Shown here: piece by piece, positions 12,801 through 26,519 of the stretch | Position numbering within the stretch: position 1 is the first letter of the stretch | Layout: the number at the start of each line of letters is the position of its first letter | Assembly (NCBI GenBank): GCA_013365365.1 | Contig: JABVXU010000034.1 | Span: 235,033 to 299,032, forward strand | From: Cruorifilaria tuberocauda | Lineage: Eukaryota; Nematoda; Chromadorea; Rhabditida; Onchocercidae | Length of the DNA: 64,000 bases | Reading direction: 5' to 3' | The notes under the pieces: model-generated | Seen by the model: only the letters and a program-made list of their open reading frames with translations | Database searches by the model: none | What the model was told of the DNA's origin: nothing | Position numbers and translations under genes: made by a program

Positions 12801-15800
12801 GTAAGCACTGTTTATGTTAGTTTATAAACTTTCCCGACAAGTTAGATTACAAAATTATGATATAACTAAGGGAACGGTGTACGATCATTTTACGATCGCC
12901 AATGACTAATTTTTACTAGCAAAGTTATTCACATTGTGGATTAATTATTCCGAATAAGGTTTGAGCAACTGATTATAAATTATTTTGGTCAGGCCAGCTT
13001 TCATTGTTGTATATTATCAGTTCCTAAGTATAAGTCAGCACAAAATTATACGGAGAAGAAAATAAAGTGTATACTTTGGAGCTAATTTCTAGGAATACCT
13101 ATACATCCGGATTATGCTCCGTATTTTGCTTTCATTAATAATGGACAATATACGGCCAGTTCACAACAGAAATCATCATATGTTATTTATTGTTATTTCC
13201 TCAACTTCAGTATTTCCATCGTACAATATTACAATTTTAAAATTGAGGTATCCTTGTAATATTAAATGAGTTTAACATTAATCCTAATGAGTTGCACCTA
13301 TTCAATTTTCTATTTTACAAATAAAAAGAAGAAATCTTTCTATTTAATCTATTCTTTAAGAAAAGGATTAAACTTACAAATGGTATTTGAGTAAGATTTA
13401 ATCAAAATATCGAAATTATTTTTCTTATCGAATTTGCTGTAACTTTATAATCACAGCAACAAATAGAAGTAAATAGATCAGAGATTTTTAATAAAATTTT
13501 AGTAAGTAAGTTAATGCCTAATTTCAGCTACTTTTTTTCATATACTTTTGCTTTGTTTGACTTTTTGAACGGTTGTAGCATCTGGAAGGAGAGAATGCTA
13601 GTGGCGGTTCAAACGATGGCATCCTATTAGCACTTCATCGAAATGAATCTCTCGAGGCTAATCCTGCACCTCATTTTTTCTCTGCTCATCCTAAGTAAGC
13701 AAAATTATATTACATTTGCAATTCTACAAACTTATATATTCATTCCTCAACCTGAGTAATTCCAATATATTTATAGGATACTGGATGAATTGAAGCGGTG
13801 TGTATGTTCCTACTATCATTGGATTGTATTATTGCTTGTGCTATCAGACGGAATACGTCTTTCATCACCAGTCTTTTTGTCAGCGGTTCTTATTATCCTT
13901 GCATTTCTTAATCTTTGGCGCGGTACTGATCTTTATCTTTCACATCCAACTGTTTTTATTCGGAAATGGCGTCTAATAGCAATTTATCTTCTTGCTGCAG
14001 TTTTTTTACGTATTGCAGCATTGGTATGATTATTTTTCAATTATATTAAAATTAAAATTATCGTTCTACTAAAAAGTGTTTCTCATTTTTTATTTATGTA
14101 ATATTTTATTCTATCACCTGTACTTTATTTTACTGAATCAATATTAGCTGTCACGAATTCTTTATGATAATCTATCAGAAGCAGTTACAAACTTACACAT
14201 GCGATTACTTCCCGTCAAGTTACCTCTAGTGGCACTAATAGTAAATAGCTCCCGGAAGAAGATGAAGTACTTATCTTCAAATTATTCCACTTTTGGTGAA
14301 TACTCACTAGAATACAAACTTTTGAGAAACCATGAAAAATATGTGATAGAGAGTTTGTATGAAAACTTGGTAATAAATTGTCTTTTGGTTTAGACTGATC
14401 TTATATTCTGAATCTAATCTCTCATCCGACGACATTAATACTATTTAAATGTTAATTTTTTCAATCAATTTTAACCAATACAAAGCAATGCGTTGAAGTG
14501 ATTTTAGATTGGTGATGGATTAATAGGATATTTTTTAATATATGACAATACAAAACATTCAATCAGTTTTACGTCGTTTCATGTGATGCTATCTTATTTT
14601 TCAAATTCTTTCCAAGATAACATCAGTATATCTCTTTCTTTGTATATTATCTGAAAGGGATGATAAAATTGTAATTTTTTAGACAAAAAACGACGAAAAA
14701 GGTTTATCTAGAAATTTGATAATAAATTAGCCTAAAGGACGAAATTATTATCTAATGAAAATTGACCATCAGTAATTACCTGAATTTTTAAGTATAATTT
14801 TTTTGTTAAAAAAAATCCCTTTACTTTTTTTTGCAATATCTTCGTTTTAAATTATTTTTATAAAAAATTCGTTTTTAAGCACCCTATGGAGAATTGAATA
14901 CAAATAGTTTTCTTTTCGATGTGCTGACCTTCACAGCTCTTCTGCTTCAACTCCGTTTGATTAGCAGTTGGTAATTCATATATATCTTTTGTGAAAAACG
15001 GCATTTTTTTAATTTTTCGCAATTGAATGTTCCATCTTTAGTGTTTGAAAGAAGTAAATTTCAATTATTTTAGGCATTTTCAGCGCGCTGTGATTGATAT
15101 ACGAGCAGACCGAATTGTATGTTACAGGCAAGATCTTAGATTTCTCGTTACTCAATTTTCAGTATTTCACAATCCTTAATAAGATTCTCTTACGTTGGAA
15201 CCTTATTTCGTCACAGTTTTAAAGCAGTTACTAGAAGTGAAAATGCTTGAATACTTTTCAGATTAGAAAATTTTTAAATACCCTTCAGATTGGTTGATGG
15301 TACAGAATTTGAGCCAAATTTTATAGATCATTCATAGAAACATTTAAGAGGTGTAGTGCTTCAAACTCAGTTAATTTATAAAGCTATGACCTATCATCAA
15401 CGACAAGATCGTCGTCGCTTGTTCAAGATAAAACATAATATTGGAGCAATGGCGAAACTCAATCTGCCCTTAGGAGAATGGTTTATTGAATGTTAGTTTT
15501 ATCACAATGGTTTACGTAGTCACTTCGAGTGATCACATATTTGTATTGGCGGAACGATATCTGTTAATGAATATTTCTCGTTTTAATTTTTTATTTATAG
15601 CCATTTAAAAACAAATATCAAATGGTCTTACTTTCTTAATTTAAAAATACTTTTAGGAACATTTTTGGATCTTTCAAAGCATTATATTTTTGTCCTTAAT
15701 AAACTGATAGAATATCTGACTATGATATGCCAAATTTTTCTATACTAAAATGCTTGAAAAGCAAATTTGGACAAATGCGCTAATTAGAAAAAAATCTAAA

Positions 15801-18800
15801 TGTTTTCGGATATTTTAGCAATACGTGGCTGGGACGAGAATTTATTGCACGCGGTAGATTCGGCAACAGAAAATGTGGAAAATATGGATCAAGCAACGTC
15901 TAGCACTTATTCGTAATGCTTATTTTCATTCTCCAATTTCATCCACACCATTTATAGAAAGCAAAACAGTGACTGATGTAATTCTCCCAAGAGAACGATT
16001 ATATGTGATCAGTTTTTGGTAAAATCAATACTCTGATGATACTTTGCTAGTAGTGATATGTATTAAGATATTTCTCTTCCTAAAATTATATTGGAATCGA
16101 CAAACGCTAGATTAAAAAGGTGATTAAATATGCCATTAAGTTTTATATAATCTAAGAAATTCGATTAGATTAATAATCATAGTGAAAGCAGAATCTTTAT
16201 TTTATTACCCTCTTTCCATCCTTATCATCTGATCTTAAAGAAAAAGAAATCACTATATTTCTCATTCTCCTCCAAATTATTGCATTTTCTTTAGTAATAG
16301 TAATTTTTTAATCAAAAAAATTCTGCCTCTCTTACTCTGTACTGCTAATCAGTTCATTGTTTTAATTTTTAGGTCTGCGTCAGAAATAAAGGCTGGCAAA
16401 GATGATAGGATGAAAGAGTGTAAGAAAACGCTGGTTAATACTTTTGCTAAAAACGTGCTGAAAACCTGAAGAATTTGCTGCTAAAATTAGGCCAAACTAA
16501 TTATACTTTCGCAACAACAAGATTATGAGATTCGGTGGAGTTATTGATGTATTTTAGTTCGTCTATTCTTTTTTACTTTTTAGACTCCATACATTACAAT
16601 CACCGTTTTACTCTCTACCTGTGCTCTTTGGTTAGCTCATAAAACACTTGGTTATCGTTACATTCGTTTTGTTATCAATGAGGAAAAGAGATTGTTGTTA
16701 GAGAAACTCTCAAAGGTATCTGTCATTTAAAGTATTAAAATTTAAAATTAAAATTTAAAATTTGAAGCATTGATGTAGCATTCATTCAGGCATCATTTCT
16801 TATAAATGGGAAGCAATAATTGATAGCGGACGAATTTCTGAGCGAAAATTATTTTTTTTATTTATCAATAGCTTTGCAAGTTTGTCCGAGATTTTTATCG
16901 TATCATTTCAGGAATTAAGTTTGGCTTCACAAAATTCCTTAGCTAAACTTGAAAAATGCAATCTTGGAAATGAGATTTGCTTGGTTACCAGTTCCAAAGA
17001 CATTGTCAAGTGATTTTTAGTTTTTATTAAACATTATCATGTCGATATTGTAAGAAGTAATTTAGTTTAAGCTGCTCGTAAATTTTTTTTACGACTTAAT
17101 ATGCTACAGTTTATGATAAATTGAAACACAGAATAGTGGGAATAACCGGTTAACATGAAATTTAAGTCCTAAATTAGTATTTAATACGGTAGTTACAGCA
17201 CAGTTAGTTTACATATATTTAAATTTCACTTCATTTTTTACTAAACATTTAAACTAATGATAACTGCTTGCAGATACATGAATGAAGTACATTATCGTTG
17301 GTTGAGGTTACCATTACTCTGGCGTTTGTTGGATGCAGTTGCAACATTTTTGATTTGCAATACAGCCTTGTTATGCTATCTGGTAATAATTGTTGCGCAT
17401 GGTCAAGCTGCTTGTTTACTTACATTTCCACTTACAATATTAGTCTTCTTTTGGGGAGCTATCACTGAAAAGAGACGTCGTTTGCTTTGGACTATTGCTA
17501 TTTTCTATGTACAGGTGATGATTGAATTTTGTTAAACCTCTTTCAATAAGACATTTCTTAATATATATGTAGTATATATAATACTATGTAAATCCCTAAA
17601 ATGGATAAGATAAAAATTAACATTTCACATGAATTTTGAATTGAAGATAACAGTGATAATTCAGACAATGATAATAGTATCAGTTTGCTTTAAATATACG
17701 TCTTTACCATGGCTATGCAAAGAATGGATGAAATGTGGTAGATGGAGTATGGCAATGATTGGACGATTTGTTGGTATCGCTGGTGAACCGATATCAGTTG
17801 CCATATTTAGCCTTCTTGTCCTCGTCCTCTTTACCCATCGTCATAATATGAGAGTAAACTTATTTTCTGTTCTTTGTATATTAATTTGCAAATAACTCTC
17901 TTAAAAATACTTGTTTCTAGAAATATAAAATTTTGTAACATGGAAATACAGAAAGTCTCCTGTTTTTCTCGAACAAGTAACTACCGTAACATTTTATCTT
18001 TCCTCTCCATTTCATCTTTCTTTTCTAACAAATTTCGTTTTCCTCGATGATTTTAGCGAAATGGTTTTTGGTACGCATCTAGTATGCAATTACTACGGAA
18101 TGAAGGTTTTACTTCTTTTTGTTTCCTAATGAATGAGTGAGAGAGAGAGAGAGAGAAAAAAAAAAAGAAATTGGAAAATGAAGAGCTCTATTCAAAATGG
18201 TATAACTCTTCTCATTTACTTCAGCTACAAAAATTTCGGTGATATAAATTTGATAGGAATAACAAAGGAGAAAATTGCTAAAACAAACTGTAAAGCACTT
18301 TTTTTATGAAATGATGCGTATTCTTAACCTTTCTTGTTGAAGCAACAGATAGTTAATATATAGCAAAAATGCTTCGTTGTTCAGAAACTTCCTTAATAAA
18401 GATTTTGATGCCAAAAAAACAAAATCCAGGATTAGGAAATTTGAGTATTTAATGCATTTTGAATACTGATAAAGAAAATGTGAAATGTATTTTCTTCATG
18501 ATAGATATAAAATTAAGATCATAAGAAATGTTGTTTATGGTCAGTACTACTGGATATTTTAAAATTACGACAGCGTTCTCCTTCCAACTATTATCCGTGG
18601 ATGATTTTGTCTGATTTACTTGCCCTTATCACAGTGATCGTTAATTTTTCCAATTTCGATTTGGCACGACGGGATGCATTCATATTATTGGAGAGTAAAA
18701 GTAGCTTGCTGCCAGATTCATTTGTCTACTATTTCATGATAAGTATCAGTATGGTAAGTTTTCAAGTTTTTTCGTCAATAATTTTAATTGTTAGATTTTT

Positions 18801-21800
18801 GAAATGATATGCGTCATATCACTGAAGTGCAATAAACAATAGTAACCTTTTTTTGATCTATCTTTTGGCATAAGTTTAGATTCACATATTCTTTTAACGT
18901 TAAGATTAGGCAGTTAGTTTTAGGTATTTAATAATTAATCACATTTTTTAATAATTAAGATTAATCGTGTGACGAACAAATTTCTGTGGCTCCACAAATG
19001 TCGTAGTACTATACAATCTCCTTTAATACTAATACTAATACCCTTCTCTACTATAATTCATTCTTATATGGTAATCGAGCTGAGACTGTACACTCTGATT
19101 TCATTTTACGAAGGAAATCAGATAAAAATGAAATATAGATTAATTACGCTTTTATGTTGAATATTCCATCAAGTTATGCATACTCTGTTTCTCGAAGCTG
19201 TTTCTTACTACTTTGCAGAAATAAGAACTTTTTCAAAACCTGAAATATTCATCGCGATTTAAAAAATATAGAACGAAACAGATCACTAATATTATTATTA
19301 TTATTCATTGAAACTTAGTAGTCATTTTTGAATAATGTATCAAGTATTAATCTTTTTATAGATTATATTGGATCGAATAATTTACCTCAAGAGAGCGATA
19401 CGAGTGAAATTTGTATACTTGGTGATCGAAGTTATTGGAATTCATGTTTACATCTTTATAATACTATTAATTTCACCAGAAATGTGAATTTTTTTCAACC
19501 TTTAATGAAGTTGTGTACTTACATGAACGGTTTTATAAAATTTTGATGTTTGATCTTAGGTTTTTTGTCTATTATATTTGGAAGATATGTTGCGTATTGT
19601 ATTCTATTATTCATTACATGTTTATTATTCTCTTATTTTTAATTTTTCTATTACAGTTTTTCATATTCCAACTTTCAACTAATTCTAATTCAACTAATTT
19701 CCACTTCACTGTGTTACTCACTGCGTCGGTGCAATTATAGCGATGAGAACCGCCGGATGACGATTGGTCTATTTATTTGGTACATAGCTCGTGGTATACA
19801 TATGCTTTCAAGCGCGTTTCAAGTGCGAGATGGCTATCCAAAATTTATCGTTGGTGATGTAATGATGGAATCCAATCCAGTAAGCTGGGCTTTATATGTC
19901 GGGTTTGTTTCACTGATATTCATTAGACAGACCAACAAATAATTAATTGGCGAAATTATTTACCTCCTAATTATACCGCATAATTAAATAAATAAGGAGC
20001 ATAAATCATCGTAATTCGATCTTCATTTTTCTCCGTTTTTTATGATTCAACTATAACGAAATAATTTTTTTGGTCTCCATCTTTTCGTTTTTATGTCCTA
20101 AGTGCTTTTCTACCAGTTAGATATCACTCTCATATTTCATCGCTTTTTCATCAGAGGAGGAGATTTTTATAATATATTTTTTTAAATATATTAATTGGTA
20201 ATTGAAATGGAAAATATTGTGAAAAAAATTAGTTCTATTTACAATCGCATTGCTTCTGAAGATACTGCATCAAATTGATATATTTTGTCCTAATTTATTT
20301 AATGTACAATTGGTAGCTGAAAATTTGTGTTATTTCTTTTTTCAGATATTTTTATACCGTTCCAGTCTTCGAAATAGCAACAATTCTCGATTGGACGTTC
20401 ACATCAACAACTTTAACTCTGTTAGATTTCTATATCTTGAAGACAATTAATTATTATTTATACTTTATCAAAGGCATGAGAAAATTGGAAGCGGTTTGTT
20501 CACCTTTCTCCTTATATTATTATATTTTATCTTTTAGATTTTTAAATTCATTTTGTTCTATTTTTGTATTATTAAATTCGGCAGTATTTTATTGCCTATT
20601 AAATCACATATCTGTGTTACTGTTTTACTAGTCAACTTTATTGAAATAATTTCTTCCTTATGTAAAATATTAAAGTTGTTTGAAATTCCGGTAATCCATC
20701 ACATTCTTACTAAAACTGTAGCTTATAAATCAACCTATTAACCGAAAGCCGTCCAGTGCCAAGCATCAAGCTTTAACCTATTTTTTCGTTTGAATTCTTC
20801 TCACCGTAGCATTTGGCATGAAATTTCAACTTGTACTCATCGTCCATTTATGGTCATTGGCCATTGTCCTTCTTCCATGTTCAAACAGTACTACGCGATC
20901 TCCGGATGCTGTTCTCCCAGCCAATTTAAATAATCTTCAAAGTTTCACCCTAGAGAAAAAAAAAAGAATCATTTTTCAGTTTTATCCAAGGAAGCGTGCC
21001 GAACTAACTTCAATTCCTGTTAAGATATTTTTGGGCGGAGGAGTACTCATTGCAGTATTTATCATTCTTGTTATGTTAATTCTATTCATATCTGAAAATG
21101 TATGTTCTTTCTGATTACTTGCTATTTTTACTTGTTTGATTTGAAAACAATGCATCAAAGTAAGCACCTTAAATTACTGAAGATAAATGATCATTTAGTT
21201 AAACATTTCATTATTTCATTGATGTAAGTTCACGATGGAATTGCTGGTGCAATTCTGGAGCCGTATCTACCTATTCAACAAGTCTATTTTCAAAAATAGG
21301 AATTATAGAATTTCACTCACCCCTTTCAATTTTGCAATTAAAAATGATGTCAACTTTGAATGGATTAGTCATTTATTACTTCCATTACTATTCGTAATTC
21401 ATTTTTTATTATTCATTATATTTTTACTAATAAGAAACTAATAAGAAAGAATAAAGAATTCCACTGAAGGAAAAAAATCTATTTGCACCTTCGTTTTTAG
21501 ATGTTTGTCGGGATTTTTCTTCCAGTCCAAATGGTATTCACATTGAGGATTGATCAACAACCGGTTAGATCATAATTCCGTTTTCAAAAATTTATCATTT
21601 CTTAATTTTTTATAATATTTTTTAAAAATTTTATGATAGCACATTATAAATTCTATTCTTCATCAATTTGAATATCATATTCATTTATTGTCATTAAATA
21701 ATCATTTTTTGGACTAATATTTATCACTCTGTGTATATGTTCACTGCTCGTGTATTATATTGAGCAAGTTTAATGAGGCGATCTCATTTGTTTTAACAGT

Positions 21801-24667
21801 ATTTGAAATTTCCGATATTTGAAAATTATCACAAGTATCTACATATAATACTGTTTACAATCAAAATTGCTATAACAAATGATTGAAAATGACCGGTATT
21901 TCGATTTGGAGGTTTTCAACAGGCTATTTTTGCAGTTATACCTTATATAAAAATTTTCTTTCCATTAAAAATTTTTTAAGCAGCATACTACATGTTAGAT
22001 TTACGATTAGATAGTGTTTTGTTAAAGATATTATATGAGTGTCATCTGGAGGATTTACCATCGATCAGCGATCAAGAGTACAATTACTTAATCAAATACT
22101 TCTCCTTTGATATACATGCACAAAATTTTATGAAGTCGCTCGGTGCGGGAACTATTGTTAAGGTGCTTTCTTTGTTCTTTCCTTAAATTCTAATTTTTAT
22201 TACGAAGTTCCTAAAATTTTTTGGTTAGCAACTCATTGAATGACAAATGAGATTCCATTACTTCTTCATTTTTTGCTTCACTTCGATTTACAAAACGGCA
22301 GTTATTTTTTGCTCAGAATTGTTAAGAGATAAATTTTGGTGGTTACTGATTAATGAATATTTCTAGGCTACGTTACCCTCTCAAAGTATGGTTCATTATA
22401 TTCATCCTGGATGGGAAGCGCAGCTGATGCAACTGGCAAACGAATCTACTAATGGACTGAAACTGAAATCACGAATTTATCTGCGAAGAATGCGTATCAA
22501 AGAACAAAAGGGTATTTCGATGACTAATTTCAGTCACTCTAGATTTTATCAGTAATACTTCCGGATATCTAAACTCTCAATCTCTTTGAATTTGCTAGGG
22601 AATAATTTCGATCATTGGTCCAAAATAGCTGAGTGATTGAAGTATATTTCTTTTATGATAATTAATTATCAATAATTTCTTGCAATCATTATTCGCTTGC
22701 AAGTAATAGAATACAGAAAGCATTACAGTCTAAAAATTAAAGTTTAAAAATTGCCAATCTGATTGAAACAAATTTATTTTTATTGATATTTTTATGATAT
22801 GTGATGTTTTTATTAAAGGAAATTTATTTTATTTAGATAATTTATTGAAAAAAACGGATACGACACCGCTAGAAAGTGCTCGTGAATGGGAAATGGAAAT
22901 GGTAGAGCAAGAGTTGCAACAACTTGTCCATGTTAGTATCATTCGAATTCGCTACTGCAGTACCACTTTCTTCACTTTCTCAACTCCAACTCGTCTTATT
23001 TTCAGATTCGGGATTTCCATTTTTTGCGAAAGATATCTAACTTCATAGCATTATTATTCAGTTCAAATTTAAAAAAGTTAACGTACGTTCTATTAAAATA
23101 TGATATTTTCATTCTTATTTAGGTACTTAAATCAACAAACTGCTCAAATGTTTTCGAAATGGACATTTCGCAGATAGTTCGTCCACTAATCACTGTACCT
23201 AATGGTGATTTAATGTATGAAAATCCAATCATCGGTGAAGAGCAATTTAACCATCGTTTCGCTTATTTCAATTATTCATTCAAATATATGACAAGATTAG
23301 TGCTTTATTTTTTTGCGTTATATTATTCCTATGAATAAATATACGAAACAGGCATACTTACCATTATTTCACTTTGAAAGATTTGGCAGTTGATATACAT
23401 ATTTTCATATTTATAGAGCTGTAAAGATTTATCTGTAGTGCTTTATAAGTTGACGATCGATAAATATTTATAAAAGTTTTTTTAACATATTAATAGCTTA
23501 ATATTTTTCATATAGGAGTATTTGACACAATCCATGGACTGAAATAAAGTAAGAGTAAGATGTATTTTACTGCATTAATTTACCTCAGTAAATTATTTTG
23601 CTGAAATTTTGAATTAATTTTAGATTAATGTTGAAACCAGATTGTACAACTCGTGTGGAGGGAATTTCGGTACCGCATATCGTTACATTGAAACAGTATG
23701 GTATCAGCCGTGATGGATCAATAATCGGGGCAGCAAAAGCACCACGATTTTTATTTTTTGTTTCGAAAGTATCTTCGAGCTATTTACGACTTTTGAATAT
23801 TTCTACTCCGTACGTTATATCTTTTCATTGTAAGAAATTTTCTAATTATTTGATTTTATATATTTTACACCAAAAGAATTAGTGTTTATTTCGTCAAAAA
23901 TGTTTTGCAATTTAAACTGTTAAATTTTTACTTTAATTGATTTATTAATTTAAGCAGTGTTTGATCTTTGTAATATGATACAGTGAGATGATGATTATTC
24001 AGTGATCTTAAGTATTTTAATTATATCTGCGTCATCGAATTTTTTTTCCCTCTTTTATTTGCTATAGAAAGAAGTTGTTTTTCTTAAAGAAGAATAAATA
24101 AGAAGTGTTTTCGCTAAGAGGTTTTAAATATTCTTTAATTTTGGCTATTTATTTAAACGTGAAATCGAGAATTTATCCATCATATATGCCATGGATTCAT
24201 TATCAATATAACACTTAGAAATTTTCTATTTCTGCATTTGAAAAATGATTAATGCTTGCAGATCATTGGTAATGACATTTGCAATGGTATATTTACTTAG
24301 CTTTAAATTACGCGATATATTGATGACAAAACCATTCGAATTGACATTCCGTGAATTAGGCGATCCGAGCCGTTTGATACGACTTTGTACTAGTATAAGT
24401 ATGGGTAAGTTCAACTTCTGTGCTTTTCTAAAATTTTGAATATTTAATGTTAAAAAAATGGAAAAGGTGATAAAGGATCTATCACATAGGAATTAAAAAT
24501 TTTTCGTTGGAAATAGGAAGCAAAATTCAGAAATTGTTTGTTTTGCAGCTCGTGAAGCAACATTGTACGATTTGGAGCATGATTTATACGGGAAGTTGAT
24601 TTACATTTTGAGGTCTTCAGAAGCATTAATTCGTTATACACAGTACAAAATGAAAAATATTATCTAA
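9869..24667 (+). CDS. pezo-1: Piezo-type mechanosensitive cation channel (compact)
   Basis: Mechanically gated cation channel. Exons assigned: 9869-10018, 10423-10582, 10988-11086, 11188-11309, 11560-11802, 12011-12205, 12596-12785 or 12800, 13093-13247, 13579-13694, 13777-14023, 14148-14240, about 14880-14970, 15074-15127, 15349-15491, 15819-15912, 16373-16433, 16584-16715, 16912-17009, 17274-17514, 17665-17853, 18057-18105, 18545-18753, 18960-19070, 19741-19879, 20317-20493, 20980-21099, 21501-21563, about 21984-22162, 22367-22511, about 22838-22931, 23123-23234, about 23624-23800, 24262-24404, 24549-24667. Diagnostic parts: many membrane helices; FQRAVIDIRADR with the following RG; the stretch VPVFEIATILDWTFTSTTLT before the pore; an extracellular cap (21.5-23.8 kb); and a C-terminal REATLYDLEHDLYGKLIYIL ending by SSEALIRYTQ. 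About 1,560 codons are found against roughly 2,100-2,900 usual. Junctions near 14.8, 19.1-19.7, 21.6-22.0 and 23.3-24.2 kb are unresolved. Family call secure, model partial. Confidence 0.9.
15128..15348 (+). other. candidate GC-AG intron in Piezo
   Basis: The exon ending at 15127 (TTACAG) is followed by GCAAGA, not GT. Joining it to 15349 gives an in-frame Arg-Gly as in other Piezos (FQRAVIDIRADR..YR then GVVLQ). No GT donor nearby gives an open join. Confidence 0.55.
18139..18166. repeat. (GA)n microsatellite followed by poly-A, in a Piezo intron
   Basis: A GA dinucleotide run of about nine units is followed directly by a run of A residues, inside the intron between exons 18057-18105 and 18545-18753. 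Simple-sequence repeat, no coding role. Confidence 0.85.
20797..21099 (+). promoter_or_regulatory. possible alternative 5' exon for a pore-module-only Piezo isoform
   Basis: An ATG at 20818 opens a frame that runs without a stop for 54 codons into Piezo exon 20980-21099, in the same frame. Its first 23 or so residues (MKFQLVLIVHLWSLAIVLLP, then CSNS) look like a signal peptide. CTTCTCACCGTAG, an acceptor-like sequence, ends 8 nt before the ATG. A transcript starting here would encode a signal sequence plus the last outer helix, cap, inner helix and C-terminal domain. The canonical join from 20493 to 20980 skips this stretch. It could also be a chance open frame. Confidence 0.3.
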
Positions 24668-24704
24668 ATGTCACGAATTAAAAATTTGATCCAATTTCTT
24701 AATT

Positions 24705-24710
24705 AATAAA
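24705..24710 (+). terminator. AATAAA polyadenylation signal of Piezo
   Basis: AATAAA lies 38 nt after the Piezo stop codon at 24665-24667, at a plausible distance for nematode 3' end formation. Confidence 0.6.
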
Positions 24711-24901
24711 GTCGAAGTTACTTTCAAGTGTTACTCTCTTCAATTGTTAATTAGTGTCGAGATTAAAATTAAAGGAAATGAAAGGAAGCCACGGATAACA
24801 TGCCAGGAAAACAAGACATTGGTTGAATTTTTAAAACTATTATCCTTATTTGCTTCTAAACTATGCAAAATTTGATAAACTTGAAAAGACTTTTTTGAAA
24901 G

Positions 24902-25050
24902 AAACAAGAAGAATTTTCTGGACACGCTTTTCGAAAGATATGCTTCATTAATCCTAAATTATTGGATTGGAAATTATGTGAAGGCGGAAAAGGAATCATC
25001 AATGTTGTGAAAACTTGTTTCTTTGCAAGAAAGTCTTTGAAATTCGATCA
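24902..25050 (+). repeat. left arm of a diverged inverted repeat
   Basis: About 150 bp that match the reverse complement of 26372-26519 at roughly 80% by eye. Shared blocks include AATTATGTGAAGGCGGAAAA and GTGAAAACTTGTTTCTTTGC. The similarity stops abruptly on both sides. The arms are 1.3 kb apart. Either terminal inverted repeats of an old DNA element or two copies of a short interspersed repeat in opposite orientation. Confidence 0.75.
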
Positions 25051-26371
25051 AAAATCTAGAATTGACTATCTGAAAGTAATGAAAGTAGTGTAGAAAGAAA
25101 AATTGGAGAATTTACTGCCAAGCATGCTTGTAAGTTTTTTCATTTCAAAGAATTAAGCATAAAGTTGAAGTCGGCTCCTGAATATTATTTTTACCAATAC
25201 TTTCAACTTGTTTTGCTTTCACACTTTTCATTCAATTACCTATGTAGCACATCATCGTTGACGTAATGATTGAAATTTACTGGAACATTTCATTCAGCAG
25301 TGGATGGTCTAATTTCCTAATAATTAAATAGATCGGAGCTTCTTCTCTTCTTGAGCCTGTTGCAGATCTACTGACCGTTCATTTGGCTACTAGATCCCTA
25401 ATATTTGCCATGCAAATTTTGACCACTCATCATGCCCATTTCTAGAAAGCTTTCGTTATTTATATTGTTGTATCTTTTCTGTATTGCTATAAATATTGTT
25501 TTCTTTGCATCTCTTTTAGGCTAATAATATATTATTTTAGGCAATTTAGAATGGTGCAAATAATTTTTATACATTCTTTATTAGGAAGAGAATCACTAAT
25601 TTATATAGCATTTCCATTTAGTTTCAACTACCCCGTTTCATGAGGAATATTTCGAATTGTCGTTTCAATTTTCGAAGATTTAATTCGAACTTCCAATCCT
25701 TTTCAATCCTCATTTCTGTAAATGGAATTTTGCTGCTGTTGACAAAATAAGTTTTACGAAATTGGTTTCCGAGTTCAAGTAGTAATGAATATCGATTAAT
25801 AGCTCATCAAATCTATGCATTTTTTTTTCATTTTCTATTCACTGGGCTAAATTAAATTGGTAATATATCCACTCCAATATCATTGGAATAGAAAATTTTC
25901 TATTTTTCGGAAAACAATGTAGTGTGCATAATATTAAATAAAAACCATTTGCTATTCTTTTTTGATGAATGATATAAACTATTCATTTTATGATTGTTCT
26001 GAGTTTTGATATTTGGTAAAGTTCATGGCTTTTATACGTTTTATCTTTTATAGTTCTATACCAATACTGTACAAATACGGTACAAAAAGTTTTTGATAAT
26101 TCCTTGTGCTTTTTGTACAGAATCAGTTTAGTATTAATAAAAACCTGTTTGAAATGTTTAGTAAATCCGTCTAATTTGTCGATTTCATGTTCAAATCGTA
26201 TTAATTAAGAATCTTTAAATTTACGAAATTTTTGCTAACTTCTTGATCAGCTTCAAAGGCAAATTAGGCTTAAATTAAGACATAAATGGATAGCGTGTAA
26301 AATGTGGACTAAGAGTAGAGTCTGCATAAATAAGAAATCAAATTATCGAAACTTTTCTGAAAGAAAAATTT
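25051..26371. other. non-coding spacer between inverted repeat arms
   Basis: AT-rich sequence with no open frame resembling a transposase or a conserved gene. If the flanking arms are terminal inverted repeats, this would be the interior of a non-autonomous element of about 1.6 kb. Confidence 0.45.
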
Positions 26372-26519
26372 TGATAGTCGAATTTCAATGACTTGCAAAG
26401 AAACAAGTTTTCACGATATTAGTGGCCCCTTTTCCGCCTTCACATAATTTCTAATTCAATAATTTAGGACCAATGGAGCATATCTTTCAAAAAGCGTGTG
26501 CAGAAAATTCTTGTTCCAA
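26372..26519 (-). repeat. right arm of a diverged inverted repeat
   Basis: Reverse-complement partner of 24902-25050 (see that entry). The two arms differ by scattered substitutions and a few short indels, so the duplication is not recent. Confidence 0.75.
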
